Origin: Stenotrophomonas rhizophila
GTDB lineage: Bacteria > Pseudomonadota > Gammaproteobacteria > Xanthomonadales > Xanthomonadaceae
Direction of reading: 5' to 3'
Assembly: GCF_020857975.1 (NCBI RefSeq)
Contig: NZ_JACWUO010000007.1
Span: 172,409-236,408 of the forward strand
Length of the DNA: 64,000 nucleotides
The position numbers were made by a program, and so were the translations under genes. The notes under the pieces were generated by a model that had not been told where the DNA came from, made no database searches, and saw only the letters and a program-made list of their open reading frames with translations. Shown here piece after piece: positions 47,877-55,754 of this stretch (positions within the stretch are counted from its first letter, which is position 1; each line of letters begins with the position of its first letter).

Positions 47877-48037
47877 GTAGCCACCGACCGTTGGTCGGTG
47901 GTGCCGGTCAACGTCAGCGATTCGCCCGGCGCTACGTCCCTTAAAAGGAGGCGCTTTGCCGATTTATGGTAGGTCCGAGCCGTGCTCGGACAACGTGGTG
48001 CTGGAACGAAGCGTGTCCGACCACGGGTCGGACCTAC
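47877..48037. repeat. SMAG-type repeat and inverted repeat pair
   Basis: A perfect copy at 47877-47901 (GTAG, CCACCGACC-GTT-GGTCGGTGG). Further on, a pair of another subtype: 47969-47991 (GTAG, GTCCGAGC-CGT-GCTCGGAC) and 48015-48037 in minus orientation (GTCCGACC-ACG-GGTCGGAC, CTAC), separated by 23 bases. Confidence 0.8.
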
Positions 48038-48054
48038 CCCCGATAGAGGAACCA

Positions 48055-48086
48055 AAGAAAAAGCCGCGGCGCATCAGCACCGCGGC
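48055..48086 (-). terminator. Rho-independent terminator of the porin-CitMHS-SDR operon
   Basis: Read on the minus strand, GCCGCGGTGC-TGAT-GCGCCGCGGC (10-bp stem with one U-G pair) is followed by TTTTTCTTT. It sits about 45 bases beyond the SDR stop codon. Confidence 0.88.
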
Positions 48087-48130
48087 GCACCTCGTGGGGG
48101 AGGTCCCGCATCACGTGGATGCGTTGAAGC

Positions 48131-48871
48131 TCAGAACATGTGCAGGCCGCCGTTCACCGCATAGTCCGCGCCGGTAACGTACGCGGCATCGTCCGAGGCC
48201 AGCCACGCACACAGGCTGGCCACTTCCTCCGGCTTGCCCAGGCGGCGCAGCGGTACCGAGCCGGCCAGCCGGTCCAGTACGTCCGGCGGGAAGCTGCTGA
48301 TCGACTGGCTGGCGATATAGCCCGGCGAAATGGTGTTGACGGTGACCCCGCGCGCGGCCACTTCATTGGCCAGCGCGCGGCTGAAGCCGTGCATGGCCGC
48401 CTTGGCGGTGGCGAAGTTGACCTGGCCGATCTGGCCCTTGTGCGCGCTGACCGAACCGATGTTGACGATGCGGCCCCAGCCGCGCGTACTCATGCCGTCG
48501 ATCACCTGCTTGGTGATGTTGAACAGGGCATGCAGGTTGGAGCCCATCACCGCGTTCCAGTCGTCCTGGCTCATCTGCCGGAACAGCACGTCGCGGCTGC
48601 CGCCGGCGTTGTTGACCAGCACGTCGATCTCGCCGACCTCGGCCTTGACCTTGGTGAAGGCGGCCACGCTGGAGTGCCAGTCGCCGGCATTGCCTTCGGA
48701 GGCGATGAAGTCGAAGCCCAGCTCGCGCTGCTCGCGCAGCCAGCCGGCCTTGCGCGGCGAGTTCGGCGCGCAGCCGGCAACCACGGTGTGGCCGTTGCGG
48801 GCCAGTTTCTGGCAGATGGCAGTGCCGACACTGCCCATACCGCTGGTGACGTAGGCGATGCGAAGAGTCAT
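48131..48871 (-). CDS. Acetoacetyl-CoA-reductase-like SDR with altered active site
   Basis: A 246-aa short-chain dehydrogenase that aligns along its whole length with PhbB (for example GFDFIASEGNAGDWHSS, KQVIDGMSTRGWGRIVNI, TGADYAVNGGLHMF). Two key features are changed: the catalytic Tyr of YxxxK is Phe (GQVNFATAKAAM, TTC codon at 48413-48415), and the TGxxxGxG cofactor motif reads TSGMGSVG. It may therefore not reduce acetoacetyl-CoA. It starts 25 bases after the CitMHS gene behind CCAAGGAGCG, a strong ribosome binding site, and is the last gene of that operon. I see no phbA or phbC here. Confidence 0.88.
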   Translation of the reverse strand: MTLRIAYVTSGMGSVGTAICQKLARNGHTVVAGCAPNSPRKAGWLREQRELGFDFIASEGNAGDWHSSVAAFTKVKAEVGEIDVLVNNAGGSRDVLFRQMSQDDWNAVMGSNLHALFNITKQVIDGMSTRGWGRIVNIGSVSAHKGQIGQVNFATAKAAMHGFSRALANEVAARGVTVNTISPGYIASQSISSFPPDVLDRLAGSVPLRRLGKPEEVASLCAWLASDDAAYVTGADYAVNGGLHMF

Positions 48872-48896
48872 TGCAGAACGCTCCTTGGTAATCCGA

Positions 48897-50228
48897 TCAG
48901 GCGGCCAGCGGGTACAGGCCGAACAACAGGCTGCCGACCATCAGCAGCAACGAAATGGCCACGGCCCACTTCAGGGTGAACTTCTGGTGGTCGGCGAACT
49001 CGACCTTGGCCAGGCCCACCAGCAGGTAGGTGGACGGCACCAGCGGGCTGAGCAGGTGCACCGGCTGCCCGGCCAGCGAGGCGCGGGCCATTTCCACCGG
49101 GGTGATGCCGTAGTTGCCGGCCGCCTCGGACAGGATCGGCAGCACGCCGAAGTAGAACGCGTCGTTGGACATGAAGAAGGTGAACGGCATCGAGGCGATC
49201 GCGGTGATCACCGCCAGGTACGGGCCCCAGCTGTCGGGGATGATCGCCAGGAAGCTGTGCGACATCGCCTCGACCATGCCGGTGTTGTTGAGGATGCCGG
49301 TGAAGATGCCCGCGGCGAAGATCAGCGCTACCACCGACAGGACGTTGCCGGCATGGTTGACCACGCGGCGGCGCTGCTCGGCCAGGTTCGGGTAGTTGAT
49401 CACCAGGGCGATGGCGAAGCCGACCATGAACAGCACCGGCATCGGCAGCACGCCGATGATCAGCGCGGTCATCAGCGCCACGGTCAGGGCCAGGTTCACC
49501 CACAGCAGCTTCGGCCGCTTGGTGTCCTCGGCGTCTTCCACGGTGGGCAGCGCGTTGCCGTCGTCGGAGACGCTGCTGTCCATCCAGCTGCCGCCCTGCG
49601 GCAGACTCACCACGCCCAGCCGGCGCCGTTCCTTCAGGCCCAGGTACCAGGCCAGCAGCAGCACGCCGGCGCAGGCCAGCACCATCGACGGGATCAGCGG
49701 CACGAACACGTCGGCCGGGTCCACGTGCAGCGCGGTGGCCGCGCGCGCGGTCGGGCCGCCCCACGGGGTGAGGTTCATCACCCCGCCGGCGAGGATGGTC
49801 ACGCAGGTCATGTTCAGCGCGTTCATGCCCAGCCGCTGGTACAGCGGCAGCATCGCCGACACGGTGATCATGTAGGTGGTCGAGCCGTCGCCGTCCAGCG
49901 AGATCAGCATCGCCAACATCGCGGTGCCGAGCACGATCTTCATCGGGTCGCCCTTGACGAAGCGCAGGATCACGCGCACCAGCGGGTCGAACAGGCCGGC
50001 ATCGATCATCACCCCGAAGTACAGGATGGCGAACATCAGCATCACGCCGGTGGGCGCGATCTTCTTGATGCCTTCCAGCATCATCTCGTCGATGTCCGCG
50101 CCGAAGCCGCCGAGCAGGGCGAACATGATCGGGATGGTGATCAGGGCGACCAGCGGCGACAACCGCTTGCTCATGATCAAATACATGAATGTAATGACCA
50201 TGCCAAAGCCGAGGATGCTCAGCATCAT
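48897..50228 (-). CDS. CitMHS-family metal-citrate/proton symporter
   Basis: A 443-aa inner-membrane transporter of about twelve helices. It contains the CitMHS sequences LGTAMLAMLISLDGDGSTTYM and ILAGGVMNLTPWGGPTARA, with charged loop LGLKERRRLGV between the halves. Family members import citrate complexed with Mg2+ or Ca2+. The gene sits between an OprP-type porin (36 bases upstream) and the SDR, and divergent from a two-component operon, so it is probably under that system. Two adjacent ATG codons lie at 50223-50228; either may be used. Confidence 0.92.
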   Translation of the reverse strand: MMLSILGFGMVITFMYLIMSKRLSPLVALITIPIMFALLGGFGADIDEMMLEGIKKIAPTGVMLMFAILYFGVMIDAGLFDPLVRVILRFVKGDPMKIVLGTAMLAMLISLDGDGSTTYMITVSAMLPLYQRLGMNALNMTCVTILAGGVMNLTPWGGPTARAATALHVDPADVFVPLIPSMVLACAGVLLLAWYLGLKERRRLGVVSLPQGGSWMDSSVSDDGNALPTVEDAEDTKRPKLLWVNLALTVALMTALIIGVLPMPVLFMVGFAIALVINYPNLAEQRRRVVNHAGNVLSVVALIFAAGIFTGILNNTGMVEAMSHSFLAIIPDSWGPYLAVITAIASMPFTFFMSNDAFYFGVLPILSEAAGNYGITPVEMARASLAGQPVHLLSPLVPSTYLLVGLAKVEFADHQKFTLKWAVAISLLLMVGSLLFGLYPLAA

Positions 50229-50264
50229 CTGCAGACTCCTGGAGGGGTAGACGGAAGGAAGGGC

Positions 50265-51449
50265 TTAGAAGTCGAACTGCAGGCGGCCGGTCACCGCGCG
50301 GGTGCGGTCCACGGTGGTATCGGCCAGGCGGTCGCGGTTGTGGCTCTGGATCAGGTTGAGCATCAGGCGCAGGTTCGGGCGCATATACCAGTTGCCGCCC
50401 AGGGTCCAGGCGCTGGTCTGCGCATCGCGCAGGTCCGGTGCGCCGACCAGGTGCTGGTCGCCGCGCATCTGGTCGTAGCGCAGCGCCAGCTCGAACGCGC
50501 CGGCCTTGTGCTGCAGGTCCTCGACCCGCGCGAAGCGGCCGGTCTTGCGGTCGTAGGCGCGCGATTCGCCGGTGACGAACCAGCTGAGCATGCCGTAGCC
50601 GGCCAGCACCTTGCCGCGCTGGCTGCCGTCATCGAAGGTGGCCCCGCTGAGTTCGCCCTGCCAGGACAGCGGGCCGCGCACCTGCGCGTATTCCAGCGAC
50701 CACTTGTTGACGTCGGTATCGCGGCCGGCCGAGAAGTCGACCAGGGTCAGCCGGCTGTTGTCGGACAGGTGGCCGGCCGGGCGCGGGCGGATCTTCAGGC
50801 CCGGCACGCCGTTGGCGCCGGGGTTGTCGTAGCGTTCGTGGGCCAGCGACAGGCCCAGGTGCAGCACGTCCCCGGCGGTGGCGCCCGGCGCCCAGGTGAC
50901 CCGGCCACCAGCGGCGCGGCCCTTGACCTGCCAGGCGTCGATGCTTTCCAGGCTGTAGGCGCTGGCCGCCCAGGTCATGTCGCCGCGGGCGGCCTGCCAG
51001 GAGGCGCCCAGGCGGTACAGCGGGGCCAGCGTGGTGCCGGCATTGCCGCGCTCCAGGAAGCTGCCGTAGTTGGAACTGGTGCGGTCATCCAGCGAGAAGA
51101 ACTGCTTGAACTGGCCCACGGTGAGCTTGCCGGCGTCGCCGAAGCTGCGGCTGACGTAGACGTCCTTGGCTTCGACGTGGTCGTCGGAGAAATCGGCTTC
51201 CAGCTTGTAGTCGACCGCGAAGAACCTGCCGGACACATCGACCCAGGCGCGGCGGACCTCGGTGTCATCCTTGTTGGGCGTGCCGCGGCGGTCGTTGTCG
51301 AAGTCGGCGAAATCCAGGTGCAGGCGGCCGCCCAGGGTAGCGGTGACCGGGCGGTCATCGTCGCTGCCTTCGGCGGCCCACAGCGGAGCGGTCAGCGAGA
51401 GCAGCGCGCAGGCGGCCGGCATGCGCCAGCGCAGTGAGTTCAGTTCCAC
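50265..51449 (-). CDS. Phosphate-selective porin O/P family outer membrane protein (copy 1)
   Basis: A 394-aa beta-barrel porin of the OprP/OprO family with a signal peptide ending in APLWAA. FFAVDYKLEADFSDDHVEAKDVYV and GQFKQFFSLDDRTSSNYGSFLERG are typical of the family, and it ends in RLQFDF with a C-terminal Phe. The start is GTG at 51447-51449, preceded by TGGGAGGGTCC, a strong ribosome binding site. It leads the operon with CitMHS. Its true substrate may be citrate rather than phosphate; a Pho-box-like site lies upstream. Confidence 0.88.
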   Translation of the reverse strand: MELNSLRWRMPAACALLSLTAPLWAAEGSDDDRPVTATLGGRLHLDFADFDNDRRGTPNKDDTEVRRAWVDVSGRFFAVDYKLEADFSDDHVEAKDVYVSRSFGDAGKLTVGQFKQFFSLDDRTSSNYGSFLERGNAGTTLAPLYRLGASWQAARGDMTWAASAYSLESIDAWQVKGRAAGGRVTWAPGATAGDVLHLGLSLAHERYDNPGANGVPGLKIRPRPAGHLSDNSRLTLVDFSAGRDTDVNKWSLEYAQVRGPLSWQGELSGATFDDGSQRGKVLAGYGMLSWFVTGESRAYDRKTGRFARVEDLQHKAGAFELALRYDQMRGDQHLVGAPDLRDAQTSAWTLGGNWYMRPNLRLMLNLIQSHNRDRLADTTVDRTRAVTGRLQFDF

Positions 51450-51538
51450 GGACCCTCCCAGGTACACGGTTGTTCGATGGTGTGGCACGGGCGCCGGCAG
51501 CGGACCGCGAGGCGATGGCGCAGCCTAGTGCGGACAAG

Positions 51539-51555
51539 CTGTCATCCACCTGTCA
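51539..51555 (+). promoter_or_regulatory. Pho-box-like direct repeat in the divergent promoter
   Basis: CTGTCATCCACCTGTCA: two CTGTCA half-sites 11 bases apart, the spacing and sequence of PhoB boxes and generally of OmpR-family binding sites. It lies about 90 bases from the porin start and 80 bases before the response regulator start, so it may serve either PhoB or the adjacent regulator. Confidence 0.6.
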
Positions 51556-51634
51556 GCGCCTGCTGCAGCGCAGCGCGACCCACATTGCCGGCCGCACGCG
51601 CTAGGATTTGTGCACCGTTCCCGATTCCTGGCCG

Positions 51635-52336
51635 ATGCGCATCCTGCTGGTGGAAGACAACCCGGACCTGGCCGATGCCATCGTCCGCCGCATGCGCCGC
51701 AGCGGCCATGCGGTGGACTGGCAGCGCGATGGCCTGGCCGCAGCCAGCGTGCTGCGCTATCAGGGCTTCGACCTGGTGGTGCTGGACATCGGCCTGCCCG
51801 GGTTGGACGGGCTGCGGGTACTGGCCGGCATGCGCGAGCGCGGCGACAGTACCCCGGTGCTGATGCTGACCGCACGCGACGGCATCGAAGACCGCGTGCA
51901 GGCATTGGACGTAGGTGCCGACGATTACCTGGGCAAGCCGTTCGATTTCCGCGAACTGGAGGCGCGCTGCCGGGTGCTGCTGCGGCGCGCCCGCGGCCAG
52001 GCCAGCGACGTGGTGCAGATCGGTGCCTTCCAGTTCGACAATGCCTCGCACCGGGTCAGTCTGGACGGCCAGCCGATCGAACTGCCCAACCGCGAATTCC
52101 GCCTGCTGGAAATCCTGATGGGACGGATCGGCCAGGTGGTGGGCAAGGATGAGATCGGCAATGGCCTGTTCGGTTTCGACGACGAGGCCGGCCCCAATGC
52201 GATCGAGCTGTACGTGGGCCGGCTGCGCCGCAAGCTGGCCGACGCGCCGCTGCGCATCGTCACCGTGCGCGGCAGCGGCTACCTGCTCGAAGCGGTGGAC
52301 GACGATGCCGGCAGTGCGTGCGGCGATGACGACTGA
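51635..52336 (+). CDS. OmpR-family response regulator (TctD-like)
   Basis: A 233-aa regulator. The receiver domain (residues 1-120) has the acidic pair EDN, the phosphoacceptor Asp in VVLDIGLPGLDGL and the Lys in GKPFDF. The C-terminal winged helix is of OmpR type (ELPNREFRLLEILMGRIGQVV, IVTVRGSGYLLE). The ATG at 51635 begins MRILLVEDNPDLA. It overlaps the sensor kinase gene by 11 bases and is divergent from the porin-CitMHS operon, an arrangement like the citrate/tricarboxylate systems TctDE. Confidence 0.92.
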   Translation: MRILLVEDNPDLADAIVRRMRRSGHAVDWQRDGLAAASVLRYQGFDLVVLDIGLPGLDGLRVLAGMRERGDSTPVLMLTARDGIEDRVQALDVGADDYLGKPFDFRELEARCRVLLRRARGQASDVVQIGAFQFDNASHRVSLDGQPIELPNREFRLLEILMGRIGQVVGKDEIGNGLFGFDDEAGPNAIELYVGRLRRKLADAPLRIVTVRGSGYLLEAVDDDAGSACGDDD

Positions 52337-53708
52337 CCCGCGCACCTCCGGCTCGATCCGGCATACGCTGTGGCTGTACCTGGGCGCGTTCCTGGCGCTG
52401 TTCGCGGTGGCCTTGCTGTTCGGCGCGCGCGCCTACGGGCAACGTGCCGCCAACCGCTCCTACGACCACCTGCTGGTGTCCTCGGCATTGTCGATCATCG
52501 ATTCGGTGGCGCTGGTGGAGGCGCAATGGCAGGTGGACCTGCCGTATGCCGCGCTGGACCTGCTGGCCATGGCACCGGAAGACCGCGTGTTCTACCGCGT
52601 GTCCGACGCACGCGAGCAGACAGTGACCGGCTACGCGGACCTGCCGCTGCCGCCGCATGCGCCCAGTGACCGCCCGCAGCTGTTCGATGCCCTCTACAGC
52701 GGCGAGCAGGTGCGCTTTGTGGTGGTGTCGCGGCGGGTGTCCTCGCCGTCGGCGCAGGGCGAAGTGCGGGTGCAGGTGGGCCAGACCCGGCGCGCGCGCG
52801 AAGCGCTGGCGCAGGACATGGTGACCCGTGCGTTGCTGGCCATCGCCGTGTTGTCGCTGCTGTCGCTGGCCCTGGTGGGCCTGGGCGTGCACCGCGCGCT
52901 GCGCCCGCTGGTGCGGATGGAGCGCGAGCTGGCCCGGCGCGAGCCGTCCGACCTGAAGCCGCTGGACGCCAGCGTGCCGCGCGAGATGGACAGGATGGTG
53001 GGCGCGCTGAACCACTTCATGGGCCGCCTGCAGGGCAGCAATGAAACCCTGCGGGCGTTCATGGCCGAGGCCGCGCACCAGATGCGCACGCCGCTGGCTG
53101 CGCTGCGCGCGCAGGCGCAGCTGGCACTGGACGAGGAAGATCCCGAGGACATGCGGCGCAGCCTGCACGCCATCGAGCGCAATGCCACCCACATGAGCCG
53201 CCTGCTCAACCAGCTGCTCAGCGACGCCAGCGTGATCCACCGGGCCAACCTGCAGCGCTTCGCCCCGGTGGACCTGGCCGAAACCGTGCACCAGGCATTG
53301 CATGAAGCGCTGCCGCAGGCACTGCCGGCCCCGCGCGTGCAGCTGGCGGTGAGCGCACAGGCGGCCTGGCTACACGGCGATGCGCTGCTGCTGCGCGAGG
53401 CCATCAAGAACCTGATCGACAACGCCATCAAGTACGGCGGCGACGGTACCCTGCAGGTGGCACTTACCGAAGAGGCGCAGCACTGGGTACTGACCGTCGC
53501 CGACCACGGCCCGGGCATTGCCGCGGCCGATGCCGAGCGCGTGTTCGAGCGTTTCGCGCGCGGCGAAGGGGCCGCCGCCGGCGGCGCCGGGCTGGGCCTG
53601 GCGATCGTCAAGCGGGTGGTCGACAGCCATGGCGGCCGCATCGACCTGGCCAACCGCGTCGACGGTGGCCTGGTCGCCACCCTGCACCTGCCGAGGATGC
53701 ACCCATGA
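52326..53708 (+). CDS. Sensor histidine kinase (TctE-like)
   Basis: A 460-aa inner-membrane kinase with helices at residues about 15-38 and 175-195, a periplasmic sensor domain between them (about 135 residues), HisKA with AEAAHQMRTPLAALRAQ and a HATPase domain (NLIDNAIKYGGDG, GAGLGLAIVKRVV). Its gene starts inside the end of the response regulator gene and its stop overlaps the binding-protein gene (ATGA), so three proteins are coupled. The ligand may be citrate or a related acid. Confidence 0.92.
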   Translation: MTTDPRTSGSIRHTLWLYLGAFLALFAVALLFGARAYGQRAANRSYDHLLVSSALSIIDSVALVEAQWQVDLPYAALDLLAMAPEDRVFYRVSDAREQTVTGYADLPLPPHAPSDRPQLFDALYSGEQVRFVVVSRRVSSPSAQGEVRVQVGQTRRAREALAQDMVTRALLAIAVLSLLSLALVGLGVHRALRPLVRMERELARREPSDLKPLDASVPREMDRMVGALNHFMGRLQGSNETLRAFMAEAAHQMRTPLAALRAQAQLALDEEDPEDMRRSLHAIERNATHMSRLLNQLLSDASVIHRANLQRFAPVDLAETVHQALHEALPQALPAPRVQLAVSAQAAWLHGDALLLREAIKNLIDNAIKYGGDGTLQVALTEEAQHWVLTVADHGPGIAAADAERVFERFARGEGAAAGGAGLGLAIVKRVVDSHGGRIDLANRVDGGLVATLHLPRMHP

Positions 53709-54760
53709 GAGTTCTGTTGGCGCTGGCGCTGCTGGCCGCCAGTACCGCCGCGCTGGCCGCGCCGGGCGATGTGCAGCGGTTCCCGGCCAAGGGCCCGGCG
53801 CTGGCGCAGCTGCGCATCCACGGCTCGACCGACATCGAGGTATTCGCCACGGTGATCGCCGATTACCAGCGCCTGCACCCGGGCACCGAGATCCTCTATG
53901 AGGATGTGATCACCCAGGACATCTACGCGCGTTACCTGCGCGACCGCGACGGCGCGCAGGCGCCGGACATGCTGATCAGCAGCGGCATGGACCTGCAGAC
54001 CCGGCTGGTCAACGACGGCCATGCGCTGGCGCACCGCTCGGCGCAGACCGACGCGCTGCCGGCGTGGGCGCAGTGGCGGCACGAGGCGTTCGGGATCAGC
54101 TACGAGCCGGTGGCGATGGTCTACAACACCCGCACGCTGCCGGCCGCACGGGTGCCGCGCACCCGCCGGCAGCTGCTGGAACTGCTGCGCGCCGCCGACG
54201 CACCGTTGCGCGGCAAGGTGGGCACCTACGATGTGGAGCGCAGCAGCGTGGGCTACCTGCTGGCCACCCAGGACGGCCAGCGCGGCAGCATGGCCGGCGC
54301 ATTGCTGGGCGCGTTGGGCGACAACCAGGTGCAGCTGGAGGAGCGCACCGGGGTGCTGCTGGACCGGGTCAGCAGCGGCGAGTTGTCGCTGGTCTACAAC
54401 GTGCTGGGCTCCTATGCGCAGGCGCGCATCGACGCCGGCGCGCCGCTGGGCATCGTCGAGCCGGAAGACTACACGCTGGTGGTGTTGCGCACCGCGGTGA
54501 TCCCGCGCAGCAGCCGGCACCCGTTGGAAGCGCGCCGTTTCCTCGATTACCTGCTGTCGCCACGCGGCCAGCAGGTGCTCTCGCGCGAGGCGCGGCTGAT
54601 GCCGATCCTGCCGGCGCAGGGCCAGCAGCGCGGGCGTTCGCCCGAGCGCAGCTACCGGCCGATCCAGCTGGGGCCGGGCCTGCTGGTCTACCTGGACGGG
54701 CTGAAGCGGCGCCAGTTCCTGGAGGCGTGGCGCGGCAGCATGCGCCAGCAGGCACCGTAA
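53705..54760 (+). CDS. Extracellular solute-binding protein coupled to the two-component system
   Basis: A 351-aa periplasmic binding protein of the iron/spermidine type (family 1/AfuA-PotD). It has a signal peptide (residues 1-19, ALAA), the core IHGSTDIEVFATVIADYQRLHPG, the hinge ISYEPVAMVYNTRTL and the end LDYLLSPRGQQVLSREARL. No ABC permease or ATPase follows, and its start overlaps the kinase stop by 4 bases (ATGA at 53705), so it is more likely a sensor partner than a transport component. The ligand is unknown. Confidence 0.88.
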   Translation: MRVLLALALLAASTAALAAPGDVQRFPAKGPALAQLRIHGSTDIEVFATVIADYQRLHPGTEILYEDVITQDIYARYLRDRDGAQAPDMLISSGMDLQTRLVNDGHALAHRSAQTDALPAWAQWRHEAFGISYEPVAMVYNTRTLPAARVPRTRRQLLELLRAADAPLRGKVGTYDVERSSVGYLLATQDGQRGSMAGALLGALGDNQVQLEERTGVLLDRVSSGELSLVYNVLGSYAQARIDAGAPLGIVEPEDYTLVVLRTAVIPRSSRHPLEARRFLDYLLSPRGQQVLSREARLMPILPAQGQQRGRSPERSYRPIQLGPGLLVYLDGLKRRQFLEAWRGSMRQQAP

Positions 54761-54786
54761 GCCCGCGGTGCCTGCTGTCCGCGCCG

Positions 54787-54809
54787 GTAGTGACGGCCAC
54801 TGGCCGTCA
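54787..54809 (+). repeat. SMAG-type palindromic repeat
   Basis: GTAG followed by TGACGGCC-ACT-GGCCGTCA, an 8-bp perfect stem, 26 bases after the binding-protein stop. Confidence 0.8.
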
Positions 54810-54829
54810 ACCCCATTACAATTGGCCGC

Positions 54830-55480
54830 ATGAGTGAACCGACCGTCCTGATTGCCGACGACCACCCGCTGCTGCGCGCGGCCGTGGTGCATTCGCTGCG
54901 CCAGGCCATGCCGCAGGCGCGGGTGGTCGAGGTGGCCAGCGCATCGGCGCTGGAGGCGGCGCTGGGCCAGCAGCCGGACATCGAGCTGGTGCTGCTGGAC
55001 CTGACCATGCCCGGTGCCCGCGGTTTCTCCGCGCTGCTGCACGTGCGTGGCGCGCATCCGGATATTCCGGTGGTGGTGGTTTCCTCCAATGACCATCCGC
55101 GGGTGATCCGCCGTGCCCAGCAGTTCGGCGCGGCCGGTTTCATCCCCAAGTCGGCCCCGGCCGAGGCCATCGGCCAGGCGGTGGCCGCGGTGCTGGATGG
55201 CGGGGTGTGGTTTCCGGCGATGGCCGCCGAACGTTCCGAGTCCGATGCCCTGCTGGCCGCGCGCCTGGCCCAGCTGACCCCGCAGCAGTTCCGCGTGCTG
55301 CTGTGCCTGGCCGATGGCCTGCTCAACAAGCAGATCGCCTACGAGCTGGGGCTGGCCGAAAACACGGTGAAGGTGCATGTCACCGCGATCCTGAAGAAGC
55401 TCGAATGCCACAGCCGCACCCAGGCGGCGGTGCTGGTCAAGGCGCTGGAACCGGAAGGGGACGCCGGCGCGGAGTTGTAG
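54830..55480 (+). CDS. LuxR/NarL-family response regulator
   Basis: A 216-aa regulator. The receiver has IADDHPLLR, the phosphoacceptor Asp in LVLLDLTMPGARGF and the Lys in GFIPKSAP. The LuxR-type HTH is near residues 150-205 (LTPQQFRVLLCLADGLLNKQIAYELGLAENTVKVHV). It faces the hybrid kinase gene (convergent, 275 bases apart). Such pairs of a LuxR regulator and a PAS_7 hybrid kinase control organic-acid and alcohol use in other proteobacteria, which fits the DctA and porin genes beyond. Confidence 0.91.
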   Translation: MSEPTVLIADDHPLLRAAVVHSLRQAMPQARVVEVASASALEAALGQQPDIELVLLDLTMPGARGFSALLHVRGAHPDIPVVVVSSNDHPRVIRRAQQFGAAGFIPKSAPAEAIGQAVAAVLDGGVWFPAMAAERSESDALLAARLAQLTPQQFRVLLCLADGLLNKQIAYELGLAENTVKVHVTAILKKLECHSRTQAAVLVKALEPEGDAGAEL

Positions 55481-55516
55481 CCGGCACGGCCGCCCTCGGC
55501 AGCCGCGTCGATGCTG

Positions 55517-55660
55517 GTAGGGTCGCATCCCGATCGACTGCCGATGGTGTGCGTCACCCCGGTAAGGCATGACCTCGACCGGAGTAGCGCCTTGCGATGG
55601 ATGTCTGGCCTTCGCCGCGCCGATCACCGCAGCGTGAAGTCGACCGGGGTGCGACCCTAC
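55517..55660. repeat. Widely spaced inverted repeat of SMAG type
   Basis: GTAGGGTCGCATCCCGATCGAC at 55517-55538 and its imperfect reverse, GTCGACCGGGGTGCGACCCTAC at 55639-55660, form a long inverted repeat enclosing about 100 bases. It lies between two convergent genes and could fold into one long stem. A third partial copy is near 55687-55712. Confidence 0.7.
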
Positions 55661-55754
55661 CAGGATCATGCCGCCGTCACCGCTACGTGCCGTCGACCGG
55701 GGGCATGACCCCGCCGGGGCGGATCATGTTGCTGTCCGAAACTGTCTACGGCGC

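Noticed and set aside
48131..48871. Calling this gene phbB outright
   Set aside because: The catalytic Tyr and part of the cofactor motif are changed, so the name would imply an activity the sequence does not support.
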